DNA of 64,000 nt from Coprinus comatus (lineage: Eukaryota; Basidiomycota; Agaricomycetes; Agaricales; Agaricaceae): contig JAWPGT010000076.1 of assembly GCA_034638255.1 (NCBI GenBank), forward strand, positions 42,519-106,518. Direction: 5' to 3'. This document shows positions 1-9,672 of the stretch, piece after piece (within the stretch, counting starts at the first letter, position 1; every line of letters begins with the position of its first letter). The notes beneath the pieces are model-generated. The model saw only the letters and a list, made by a program, of their open reading frames with translations. It had not been told where the DNA came from and ran no database searches. Made by a program: the position numbers and the translations under genes.

Positions 1-1
1 T

Positions 2-1903
2 CATCCTCCGGTCTCTGTCCCATCTTCACCATCACCTTCTCCACCACTCTCTCCAAAGCTCTCTCCACCATCAACACCTCACCTTCAACCAGCTACACCA
101 CCTCCTCCTCCTTCAACTCCTCCTCATCAACAACCTCTCCCAGCTGTACCACCTCTTCGTAGACGAGGTAGTCGAGTTCGACGACTTACGTGGAAAGCTG
201 CAGAAAACCTTCGTCAGCAACTAGAACGACAACCTCTCAACTTCGAGGATGGAGATGATGATGATGACGAAGAATTTGGGCTGTTAGCAGTAGATGAGAG
301 AAAGGGTTTTGTAGAAGTGGAATTTGCTGCCAACACACACTCTGGTAACCCAGAATCATACAAGGCGGCAATGAATGCTCCTGATGCACATTTATGGAAG
401 GCTGCGATGGACAAGGAGTACTCGGTATTGGAAGCAAATGGAACATGGGAATTGGTTCATTTACCTCGTGGTGAGAAAGCGATCAAGTCTGGTTGGGTTT
501 ATAAGGTTAAGGATAATCCTGATGGGTCTATCGAATGGTATAAAGCTCGTCTTGTTGCTAAAGGTTATGCTCAACGTCCCGGATATGACTACACTGAAGT
601 CTTCGCCCCCACTTTCCGTCCCGCCTCTCTTCACCTCATCATCGCCCTTGCCGCCAAAGAAGGTTACAAGTTACGCTCCATCGACATCTCCTCAGCCTTC
701 ACTTACGGTGATCTCGAGGAAGACATCTATATGCGTCAACCTGAAGGCTATCATTACGGTACTTCTGATATGGTGTTCAAACTACGGAAATCTCTCTACG
801 GTCTCAAACAAGCAGCTCGACAATGGAACAAGAAACTTCATTCAGTCTTTACATCCCTGGGATATACCCGACTCCAATCCGACAGCTCTGTCTACATCTA
901 CTCCAAGGGTCCAGTCAAGGTCATTGTTCCCATTTTCATTGACGACATTACTCTTGCTTCGAAGGATGACAAGGCGATGGATGATACGATCAACGAGCTC
1001 TCAACTCACTTCAATCTTCGTGACCTCGGTGCTACCTCATGGTTACTGGCTATCAAAGTTGATCAAGATCCTGTTAATCGCTCTATTTCGCTCTCGCAAG
1101 AGAAATATGTCAAGGAACTCCTCGAACGCTTCCAGATGTCTGACTGCAAACCCGTGAAGACTCCTCTTGCTCCTGGTCTCAATCTATCCACTGTTACGGT
1201 CACTGAAGATGACAGGCTCGCTATGAAAGACACTCCCTATCTCAGCGCTGTTGGTGCCCTCCAATATCTCGCTACCATGACTCGTCCTGACATCGCCTTT
1301 GCTGTCTCCTATCTTGGGAGATTCAATCACAATCCTGGTCCGAGTCACTGGGCTGCCGTCAAGCACCTATTTCGTTACTTGAAAGGGACGATGGACTACA
1401 AGCTGGTTTACAAAGGTGACATGGCCTCGAAGGATCTCTTCACTACCTACTCTGATGCTTCTCATGGTGCCTGTCTACAAACTGGAAGAGCCACTGGTGG
1501 TTACGTTACCTTGGTATGTGGTTCAGCTGTTGGTTGGTCTTCAAAACGTCAAAGTCTTGTCACCCTCTCATCAACGGAAGCTGAATACATCGCCGCCGTT
1601 GAAGCTGGAAAGGAAATCATGTGGATGCGCAATATTCTGTCTGAGTTTGGGTACTCCCTCACTTCCCCTTCTATCCTTTATATCGACAATCAATCCGCTA
1701 TCACAGTCTCAAAGAATCCTGAACATCATGGACGTATGAAGCAATTGGACTTGCACTTTTTCTGGCTTCGGGATGCTGTATACAACAAGATCATTTCTCC
1801 TATCTTTATCCCCACCTCTGAACAAGTTGCCGATATCTTCACCAAGGCCGTTGAACCAAAAGCTGTCACTCATTTTATTCCTCTTCTTGGACTTTCATCA
1901 TAA
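2..1903 (+). CDS. Copia A retrotransposon pol, 3' part (RT-RNase H), cut by window start
   Basis: The frame is open from base 2 to the stop at 1903, so the true start lies outside the window. Upstream residues are a Pro/Ser-rich linker and a basic patch, as in the spacer between copia integrase and reverse transcriptase (RT). Then follow the RT-2 superfamily core (WVYKVK, ARLVAKGYAQ, LYGLKQAARQW), a metal-binding FIDD motif in place of the usual YVDD, and a C-terminal RNase H with TYSDAS and SSTEAEYIAA. The enzyme would copy element RNA inside virus-like particles. No internal stop is present, so this part is intact. It is only distantly related to the three other copia elements here. Confidence 0.93.
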   Translation, partial: HPPVSVPSSPSPSPPLSPKLSPPSTPHLQPATPPPPPSTPPHQQPLPAVPPLRRRGSRVRRLTWKAAENLRQQLERQPLNFEDGDDDDDEEFGLLAVDERKGFVEVEFAANTHSGNPESYKAAMNAPDAHLWKAAMDKEYSVLEANGTWELVHLPRGEKAIKSGWVYKVKDNPDGSIEWYKARLVAKGYAQRPGYDYTEVFAPTFRPASLHLIIALAAKEGYKLRSIDISSAFTYGDLEEDIYMRQPEGYHYGTSDMVFKLRKSLYGLKQAARQWNKKLHSVFTSLGYTRLQSDSSVYIYSKGPVKVIVPIFIDDITLASKDDKAMDDTINELSTHFNLRDLGATSWLLAIKVDQDPVNRSISLSQEKYVKELLERFQMSDCKPVKTPLAPGLNLSTVTVTEDDRLAMKDTPYLSAVGALQYLATMTRPDIAFAVSYLGRFNHNPGPSHWAAVKHLFRYLKGTMDYKLVYKGDMASKDLFTTYSDASHGACLQTGRATGGYVTLVCGSAVGWSSKRQSLVTLSSTEAEYIAAVEAGKEIMWMRNILSEFGYSLTSPSILYIDNQSAITVSKNPEHHGRMKQLDLHFFWLRDAVYNKIISPIFIPTSEQVADIFTKAVEPKAVTHFIPLLGLSS

Positions 1904-1969
1904 TTCCTTTTTCATCACTATTCCTTTTCTTTTTCTCTTGTTTTCTGGACTGGCTAGATCAGGGGGGTA

Positions 1970-2440
1970 TGTCAGGATTGCTCTAGTGTTAGGTTTTTCC
2001 CAGATATCTCCTTATCTTATCCATCTTTCCTAATCACTCCACTTATCTTATCCTGATGTTCTGGACTCTTTCATAATGTTCTTTTTCCTTATTATGTTAC
2101 TTACATATTCCCTTTGTGTGCTGGGAAGGGTCCTTATTGTTCTCCCCTTTTGGTTGTTCTTTGTTCTGGTAGATATATAAGTCCCTCATGTCTTAGCCAA
2201 ACCATCCAATCAATTCCCTTCTTTCTGTGTCTGTGTCTGTGTCTGAGCTTTACTCTCTCTCATTACTCCTCACATTCTCTTCATCACTCTCTACCATTCT
2301 GACACTCTAGACAGTCCCTAAGGTCAGCACTTCTGTGAGTTGTGGTTGGACATTATCTGTTGATTGGGACTTGTACATGATTTGCGATCTTTGTGACATC
2401 ACAGTGTCACGTCACACATAGCTGAAGCGTCCTGCAGACA
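1970..2440 (+). repeat. 3' LTR of Copia A, interrupted by a solo LTR (boundaries approximate)
   Basis: A polypurine tract (AGGGGGG, 1961-1967) lies 58 bases after the pol stop and is followed by TGTCAGG at 1970, the expected start of a 3' LTR. The sequence is broken at 1987 by a different LTR and resumes at 2305. The right end is uncertain; CAGACA at 2440 would give TG...CA ends. No second copy is available to fix the border. Confidence 0.5.
1987..2304 (+). mobile_element. Solo LTR, 318-bp copia-type family, nested in the Copia A LTR
   Basis: The unit starts TGTTAGG and ends CTGACA, so it has the TG...CA ends and inverted TGT/ACA termini of an LTR. It is flanked on both sides by CTCTAG (1981-1986 and 2305-2310), of which 5 bp is the likely target-site duplication. 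A TATATAA box is at about 2174. A copy of identical length and about 95% identity by eye is at 31810-32127. No internal region is present, so it is a recombination-derived solo LTR. Confidence 0.9.
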
Positions 2441-2451
2441 CATGAAGACTC

Positions 2452-2528
2452 TCTAGTCTAATACAAGTGTCTGCAGGTGAGTAATAATAATGTTATCCTA
2501 TAGTCTAGTCTAATACAAGTGTCTGTAG
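2452..2528 (+). repeat. 25-bp direct repeat pair
   Basis: A 25-bp word beginning TCTAGTCTAATACAAG occurs at 2452-2476 and 2504-2528 with one mismatch. It lies in the gap between Copia A and Copia I. It may be LTR-end debris; no function is evident. Confidence 0.7.
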
Positions 2529-2554
2529 TACTTGCTTAATATCTCACTCATTTC

Positions 2555-5500
2555 TTGACCGATTCCTTTCATTCCTTCGTCGTCGCGTCCGTCTCGTCGT
2601 CCTCTACGTTTCTGCGCTTACAAAAACGTGGTGGTAATAAAAATGCTAAGTCCGCGGACACCACTAATACCTCTACTACTGGGGTAGATGCAGCTGCTTC
2701 TAATATCGTCATGCTCAACAATTTCGCCTCTCCTGCTGCTACCGTTTTAGACCGTCCCTTCAAATCCACTCGTGCTTTTATTGAGGAAATTAGAGAGTCC
2801 ACTCCCGAGAAGGTAGTCGAGCGTAAAGCTCCTACCGTGGTTCCCAACCAACTCGTAGGAAGGACCCGATTGCAAAGGACCAAGGCCCGGGTACTCAAGT
2901 CCTACGAACGTCGTCTTGGTATGGAGCCTACTCCTCCCCCTGCCTTGCCTTCGCTCGATGGTCTAGTTCTTACCTCTCGTCCAGCCTGTGAGCCTAGTCC
3001 CCCGCATTCGGTAGTCTCTATTGACAAGAATGATAATGTTCACATGCGTCCTCTGCATGATCAGGTGTCTGCTCCGGCATCTGTCTCTGTTCTTGATGAA
3101 CAATATGAACAAATCATGAACTCGCCTTCTACTCAGTACGATACCGATGATGGGGAATACAAGTACGTAGAATCTCTGATCAAAGATTCATCTTTTTCTG
3201 ATGTGTGCTCTGTACAGCGTGGACCCCGAAGCAGCTCGCTTCTGGGGTGTTCCAGAAAATTCCTCTGCTCCGGGTTCTCCCACCTCTCGCTTCTAAGCTC
3301 GAGGGCTGTTGATGGACTATCGAGATCGTTGCATGGGACTACTAGAACTATTCGGACTACTGTTTGTAATCCTCCACCACTAGATACTGAGATTTGTATT
3401 TTTCCCGCCACAAATGATACCACACATTATGATTTTCCCATCTCTATCCCGATGAAGTACTTAAAACCTACTGTTTCGATCTCAGGATATGAAAAAGATG
3501 ACCATGGTAAATTCTTTGAACATTGTCAATGCAGCAATTGCAAAAATCGCCCAGTGTATAATACTGGTATAGCAATCTGGATGCTTGACTCTGGCGCTAG
3601 TTATCATTTTACTGGTAACATTGGCGACTTCGTTGATGTCGAGAAGGGTGATTACGGCACAGTGCAAACTGCTAATAGTCACACCACCATCAAAGCACGT
3701 GGCCGAGTAATCATCCAGCATGAATTGGCTGGTGTACGAACCATCACGTCATTATACCCGGTATTTTACATAGAGGGATTGAATGGAAGACTTATGTCAC
3801 CAGGACCCTTTTATCTTGATGGCTTAAGGCTTGAGGCTGATGTGACAGGATCTCGGATCCTACGGCCCGATGGCTCCCTCTATATGGAGGCTACTCAGCG
3901 GGTAAAGGGTGATGGAATACATATGGTTCATTCTCGAATCATATTGGATAGTGACATCCATTCCCTAACTTTACCTGGAGTTCATTCGCTTTATGATCTC
4001 TGGCATAATCAACTTGGACATCCTTCGAAGCAAGTGCTCAGGAAGTTCAAGGAACACACGGTTAATTTTCCAGATGTCGATATTCCAAAACGGTCAAGGA
4101 CATGTGATGGTTGCGCTCGTGGCAAGCTGCAGGAAAAGGCTCATCCTCCATCATCGTCCAGAGCTACCGGAATATTCGAGTTGGTTCATTCGGATCTTCT
4201 TGAATTTCCCACATTATCATATCACCGTGCAAAGTGGATCATCACGTTCTTAGATGACTACTCCGGTTTTACCTATACTCGATTTTTGAGACAGAAATCC
4301 GATGTCTTTGCGACATTCCAGGAATTCTTGGCTCAAGTTGAAACCCAACATGGGAAAAAGGTTAAACGAGTTCGCACTGATAATGGGGGGGAATACATTT
4401 CGGACAAGTTGAAAAATTTGTTTAGCTTAGCCGGTATTGTTCACGAGAATACTGCTCCTCATATTCATGAGCAGAACGGACGTGCTGAACGCTTGAATTG
4501 TACGATTCGCGAGAAGTCTGAGGCCATGCGACTTCATGCATGTTGTCCGGAGAATTGGTGGGAATTTGCTGTGGAAACGGCAATTCATATCTATAATAGA
4601 ACACCAATGAAACGTCTCGAATATCGAACGCCATTTGAATTAATGCACGGAAATAAACCTAATGTAAATGGTTTACATGTGTTCGGATGTGGAGCTTACG
4701 TGTACCTACCGCCTGCTGTGCGCGAAAATAAACTCGCAGCCAAGTCGGAGACAATGATCTTTTTGGGTTATGATGGTAGTAACCTAAAGTTCATGCGTCA
4801 CCAAAAGGGAAACATTATTTATATAGCTCACACAGCAATCTTCGAGGAAGAATGGTTCCCTAAATGTGAATCAACTGCCACTGATCGACGTAGAGATCTA
4901 CGAACACCCCCAAATCCTCCTGATGACCTCTTTGACGGAATGTCAGATGATGGATCAGACACAGATTATTTCGACTTCCCAGCAGATCCCCCTCCTATTC
5001 CTCCGAAGACACCGAGTAATCCTACTCGACCTTCAGATCCGCCTGCCCCACCAGCTCGCGATCCCTCTATCCCACCTCCTCCAACTCCTCCTCCTAAATC
5101 TCCCTCCAGACGACCAAAAGTCGAAACAGAGGATGAAGATGACGGATTGAGTTATGCGAGTGAGGATTCCCTCGATCATCACCACCATGATGATCACAAT
5201 CACAATCATAGAGATCATTATCATCCGCCTGAGACACCAAGAAGGTCTCAACCTGAAAGAGCACAACGTCCCTTACCAAAACGTGCTCAAGAAGGTCCTT
5301 CTTTCGAACCGCGCCGTTCAGGCCGCGAACGAAAAGTCCCAGAAAGACCCGATAATGCTTACGGACATAAGCATCCGTCTGAAATTCTCCGTGATTATGA
5401 TACCATTTCTCTGGAAGAACCTGGTCCATCAAACCGGTTCAAGATGCCTCGTGGCAAACCTCAAAATCTATCTAACGAAGAAGCTCGCCAACGGCTTGAG

Positions 5501-7279
5501 CAATATGCTGATAACTATAAATGTTGGATGGAGAGTCAAGGGGAGCGCAATCCTGCTGCACCTCCTGAAGATGAGGATGAAATGCAACAACGGCTTTCCA
5601 GGGAAGGGGGGTTAGAATGGATTAATATTTTGCTGACAAAAGCCAAACTTGCGCATAGTAATGCTGCAAAAATCCCTGTTCAATTCCGTGATCTTGGTAA
5701 ACTTGATCCAGAAGAAAGACAGAAATGGCTGGAAGCATGCAAAGAAGAGTTGACAGCGCTTAAGAAGCGCAAGGTATATGAAATCGTGGATCTCCCTAAG
5801 GGGAGGAAAGCTATTCAAAACCGATGGGTTTTCAATGTCAAAGGAGATGGCCGGAAACGTGCTCGTCTCGTGGCAAAAGGTTTCTCTCAAGTCGAAGGTA
5901 TCGACTTTGATGAACTCTTTTCTCCAGTCGTACGTTATGAGTCTACTCGTATCCTTCTTGGCTTAGCAGCTTTAAATGATTGGGATATTGAGGCTGTCGA
6001 TGTAAAGACAGTGTACTTATACGGAAAACTGGATGAAGAAATCTATATGAAACAACCTGAAGGTTTCATCCAGGAAGGGAAGGAGAATAAAGTCTGGAGG
6101 TTACGTCGCGCATTGTACGGCCTTAAACAAGCTGGACTGGCCTGGTGGAAGGAAATGGCAACTTCCATGAAAGACCTAGGCTTCAGTCGATGCGAATCCG
6201 ATGCTGGCGTATACATTTACCGAGACAAGAAAACTGGCAAGATCTGCATTGCCGTTGTCTATGTTGATGATGTATTATTCATGGGAAATGACTCCGCCCT
6301 ACTTAAAAAGTTAAAAGGGAAGTTCATGAAGCGTTGGGAATGCCGTGATGCCGGTGAAGTCAAAGAATTTCTAGGCATGCGCATCCGCCGTGATAGGAAG
6401 AATCGAAAAATCTTCTTGGATCAAGCTTCTTACTTACAAAAGATCCTCGAACGATTTAAGATTGACGGTGCAGGCAGAGAAACCAAACCGGCGCGAACTC
6501 CACTGCCAGAAGGTTACCATGCCGTTCCTAACACCAGTCCTGTCAATGCCACGCTTCGAACACGCTACCAACAGGTGATTGGATCACTGTTGTACTTGAT
6601 GATTGGAACTCGCCCGGACATTGGGTTTGCAGTTACTAAATTGAGTCAACATGCCCACAACCCCACTGAAGAGCATCTCAAGCGTGCTCTATACATTTGC
6701 CGATACCTTCTCGCTACCAAGGAATACCACATGGTGCTTGACGGAGGAAAAGGTGAAGGTTTTATCACCTATAGTGATTCAGATTGGGATAGTGATCCAA
6801 CGGACCGTCGTTCTCAGACAGGCTACTTCACGTCTCTAGCCTCCTGTCCAGTTGCATGGGTCAGTCAATCGCAAAAGACAGTTGCCTTGTCCTCTACTGA
6901 GGCTGAATATATGGCGCTTTCTGATAGCTGCCGTCAAGCTGTGTGGATCCGTCAGTTAATGATGGAACTTGGTTTATCTAACGGTGAACCAATGGAAATT
7001 TGTGGAGATAACATGGGCTCCCTCTTCATCGCTCAAAACCCCACAGTTGAGAAGAGGTCAAAACACATTGACATCAAATTCCACTTCATTCAGCAATGTC
7101 TTGCTGATAAGAAGGTTCTATTATTTTTCATCCCTGGCACTTCCAATCCCGCAGATCTTCTCACAAAGAACCTTGGTCGAGTAAAATTTGAGAACTTCAG
7201 GAACAGTCACTTCGGTTTAGTGTTTTCGTCCTCAACCTTTGCTGCTTCCAAGCGCACTTTAAAAAATAATATGGACTAG
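2555..7279 (+). CDS. Copia I retrotransposon pol polyprotein, long intact frame lacking gag
   Basis: A 1,574-codon open frame without internal stops. It contains an aspartic protease (LDSGAS), an integrase zinc-binding HHCC (HNQLGH...CDGC), an integrase core with D (HSDLLEF), D (RTDNGGEY) and E (NGRAERLN), an acidic/proline/His-rich linker, an RT with YVDD, and RNase H with SSTEAEY. Homology to Copia II begins only at the KRGGNK basic patch near 2618. Gag and the 5' LTR are therefore missing and the first residues may be fused foreign sequence; the true start is unknown. Encoded enzymes would process, copy and integrate element cDNA, but without gag it is probably non-autonomous. Copia III is a decayed close relative. 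Confidence 0.92.
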   Translation: MTDSFHSFVVASVSSSSTFLRLQKRGGNKNAKSADTTNTSTTGVDAAASNIVMLNNFASPAATVLDRPFKSTRAFIEEIRESTPEKVVERKAPTVVPNQLVGRTRLQRTKARVLKSYERRLGMEPTPPPALPSLDGLVLTSRPACEPSPPHSVVSIDKNDNVHMRPLHDQVSAPASVSVLDEQYEQIMNSPSTQYDTDDGEYKYVESLIKDSSFSDVCSVQRGPRSSSLLGCSRKFLCSGFSHLSLLSSRAVDGLSRSLHGTTRTIRTTVCNPPPLDTEICIFPATNDTTHYDFPISIPMKYLKPTVSISGYEKDDHGKFFEHCQCSNCKNRPVYNTGIAIWMLDSGASYHFTGNIGDFVDVEKGDYGTVQTANSHTTIKARGRVIIQHELAGVRTITSLYPVFYIEGLNGRLMSPGPFYLDGLRLEADVTGSRILRPDGSLYMEATQRVKGDGIHMVHSRIILDSDIHSLTLPGVHSLYDLWHNQLGHPSKQVLRKFKEHTVNFPDVDIPKRSRTCDGCARGKLQEKAHPPSSSRATGIFELVHSDLLEFPTLSYHRAKWIITFLDDYSGFTYTRFLRQKSDVFATFQEFLAQVETQHGKKVKRVRTDNGGEYISDKLKNLFSLAGIVHENTAPHIHEQNGRAERLNCTIREKSEAMRLHACCPENWWEFAVETAIHIYNRTPMKRLEYRTPFELMHGNKPNVNGLHVFGCGAYVYLPPAVRENKLAAKSETMIFLGYDGSNLKFMRHQKGNIIYIAHTAIFEEEWFPKCESTATDRRRDLRTPPNPPDDLFDGMSDDGSDTDYFDFPADPPPIPPKTPSNPTRPSDPPAPPARDPSIPPPPTPPPKSPSRRPKVETEDEDDGLSYASEDSLDHHHHDDHNHNHRDHYHPPETPRRSQPERAQRPLPKRAQEGPSFEPRRSGRERKVPERPDNAYGHKHPSEILRDYDTISLEEPGPSNRFKMPRGKPQNLSNEEARQRLEQYADNYKCWMESQGERNPAAPPEDEDEMQQRLSREGGLEWINILLTKAKLAHSNAAKIPVQFRDLGKLDPEERQKWLEACKEELTALKKRKVYEIVDLPKGRKAIQNRWVFNVKGDGRKRARLVAKGFSQVEGIDFDELFSPVVRYESTRILLGLAALNDWDIEAVDVKTVYLYGKLDEEIYMKQPEGFIQEGKENKVWRLRRALYGLKQAGLAWWKEMATSMKDLGFSRCESDAGVYIYRDKKTGKICIAVVYVDDVLFMGNDSALLKKLKGKFMKRWECRDAGEVKEFLGMRIRRDRKNRKIFLDQASYLQKILERFKIDGAGRETKPARTPLPEGYHAVPNTSPVNATLRTRYQQVIGSLLYLMIGTRPDIGFAVTKLSQHAHNPTEEHLKRALYICRYLLATKEYHMVLDGGKGEGFITYSDSDWDSDPTDRRSQTGYFTSLASCPVAWVSQSQKTVALSSTEAEYMALSDSCRQAVWIRQLMMELGLSNGEPMEICGDNMGSLFIAQNPTVEKRSKHIDIKFHFIQQCLADKKVLLFFIPGTSNPADLLTKNLGRVKFENFRNSHFGLVFSSSTFAASKRTLKNNMD

Positions 7280-7324
7280 TGAGTATTGGTGCTTAATTGT
7301 CGACTACGCTTACGAAAAGGGGAG

Positions 7325-7692
7325 TGTTGGAAAATACAGACTATTATTAGATAGTCACATGACATTTTCATTTCGTTTCACTTTACTTTGCATTATGTGG
7401 AAAGCTCCTTATTGGTTGTAGTTAGTGTTTCACCTATGTGTTTCAACTCCTGTATCAACTCCTGTTTCATGTATAATTACCTGACACGTAGTAGACACCT
7501 GACTCCTTTCTAGTCGTAGCACGGACCACTTCATTATCATATAAGTAGTGTACATTCTCGCTTGTATTCTACAGTTCTCGAACTACCAAGTTCTCTTTTA
7601 CTCTATTCTCTCCACCAAGCAAACATACTAACTACCACTTTGTGCGTATCATTATATTGCTATGTCTACATGCATACGTGTTGCTTTCAACA
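7325..7692 (+). repeat. 3' LTR of Copia I
   Basis: A purine-rich tract (AAAAGGGGAG) directly precedes TGTTGG at 7325, and the unit ends TTTCAACA at 7692. Related copies are the Copia III LTR (30758-31140, minus) and a solo LTR (41782-42163, minus). The right edge is sharp because the next base begins Plavaka-derived sequence, so the element inserted into, or recombined with, a Plavaka copy. Confidence 0.9.
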
Positions 7693-8943
7693 GGATCTTC
7701 CCCAATAATATTCTAAACATCACATTGTTAATGATATACCACATAAATCTGTAATCAGAAATACTTACAGCCTGTCACCAAGCCCAATCACCAGACATGA
7801 AGTTTCCAAACCGATGGTTCTCCCCTTCATACTCATGGTATGGAACATAGTCAAATTCTCCATCAAAATCAGGGTTATTCAAAATATTTTGAATTACTTC
7901 ATATGGATTTCAATACCACACCTCAACTTCTTGGTCCATCCAGGGTGGTCTTGGACCAGGTGGAGCTCCCCTTGATGAGTGAAGGTGAATCTTCGCCATG
8001 GCAATTTATCGTGAGGAATTGCGTCAATGGTTTTATAGACATGTTGGTGGTTTGTGAAGGGAGCTGAGTCAGGACATGCATCATTCCATATATTTAACAT
8101 GGAATCAATTTCGGTTCCAGATAATTGAGCCTTTCGAAAGAAAAAGTCTGCGGCTTCAAATTGGGTCTGATTCTGAAATGGATACCAATCCCCGGCAGGG
8201 TAAGGATCGGGACTTGGAGGTGTTCCTCTTTGAATAGGATTTCCACTTCTATCACATTTTTCTGCTATGAATATGATACCAATTAGTTACACTATACATA
8301 GGTATTAGTATACAGGTACACACCTGTCATCTTTGGATGATACTCCTGTTTAATTTCTCTGACTACTGGTTGTGTTGTTGGTGACTGAGCTTGACTCAAT
8401 GGCATACGAGTTGTGGTATATAAGGACAAATTGGCGTTAATGGTCAGATCATGGGTTTTAGCTGAGTATCCAGCAGTTGGGATAGGGGGTGGAGGAATGG
8501 GATGAATGTTCGATGAAGAAAGTGGAGGTCCTAATAATGCCCAGTGAACGTTAAAAGTGTTCAACTTCCGAAACTAAAACTCTTACCTTGATACTCGTGG
8601 TTAGTAGGTAAGTTTGCATCATATGTGCTACTTCTGGCGTTGTCATTTTGTTTGTTTGATTGGTGTTGAAACGCAGGAGTAGTCAAAGTTGGTGGAGCAG
8701 TACCATCCATGCCAGGTGGATAGCTTCTTGAAGCCTCCAGGTTAGCCGTATCCGGAATTCTATAATACAAAAGTGAGCACAACTTTGTGAAGCGAACAGG
8801 GTGATTTATGACCTTTGTGTTTGACAGTTTTCATTTTGCTGAGTAGGGGAATTATAAGTGAGAGTCTAATATCCTTACGCTCTTAAAAAAAACTTACTTT
8901 AAGTCGGATAGGTCCTTCATATCGTTCACCGTCATGTTTTGAC
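7693..8943 (-). pseudogene. Plavaka transposase gene fragment, inverted duplicate of 46970-48221
   Basis: Read on the minus strand, this matches 46970-48221 almost perfectly over 1,251 versus 1,252 bases. It includes introns and two exons whose predicted peptides are identical. The fragment starts inside the N-terminal C2H2 finger exon and ends abruptly at the Copia I LTR. It shares with the other copy two disabling TGA codons (after GTGTGGTAT and in the GDWAW region). It also has a 1-bp deletion (GGGGAGCTCC versus GGGGAAGCTCC). It is a segmental relic, not a gene. Confidence 0.92.
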
Positions 8944-9188
8944 AGGTAGCTGACGACCCAAAAGTGGTAACAAATAGGTACCACTAGTTGTTATAAAAGG
9001 GTACCACTAGTTGTTTTAATTGGGTACATACGTATGTTCCTTTCATTATACATATGTATGTGCCTTTTATTGTACATATGTCTGTATATATATACCCATT
9101 ATTATTATATGACACATTTTTTCATGATTAATGATGATTTTCTACACCTTTAGTTTTGTCATATGCAAAAAAAAAAAAACATAAGTTG

Positions 9189-9640
9189 TAGTAGGATTCT
9201 ACTAAAGGTATGAGTTCTTTAGCAGGATTCTACTAAACATATGAGTTCTTTAGCAGGATTCTACTAAACATATGTGTTTTTTAGTAGAATCCTACTAAAG
9301 GTATGAGTTCTTTAGCAGGATTCTACTAAACATATGTGTTTTTTAGTAGAATCCTACTAAAGGTATAAGTTCTTTAGTAGAAATCTACTAAACATATGAG
9401 TTCTTTAGCAGGATTCTACTAAACATATGTGTTTTTTTAGTAGAATCCTACTAAAGGTATAAGTTCTTTAGTAGATTTCTACTAAACATATGAGTTCTTT
9501 AGCAGAATTCTGCTAAAGAACTTGTACTTTTAGTAGATTTCTACTAAAGAACACGTAGGTTTAGCAGAATTCTACTAAGCATATAACTTCTCTAGTAGGA
9601 TTCTTCTAAAGACTCAAGTTTTCTAGACAATATATAGTAT
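9189..9640. repeat. Array of about 14 palindromic units (KDZ flank)
   Basis: Palindromes of consensus TTTAGYAGRATYCTRCTAAA recur about every 31-32 bp, separated by spacers such as CATATGAGTTC, GGTATGAGTTC and CATATGTGTT. Most units are near-perfect inverted repeats able to form hairpins. The array begins about 30 bases beyond the transposase stop on its 3' side. Subterminal repeat arrays of this kind often bind the cognate transposase; that role here is inference. Confidence 0.85.
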
Positions 9641-9672
9641 ATTTCTTTATTAGAATATCAAACTATTATATT

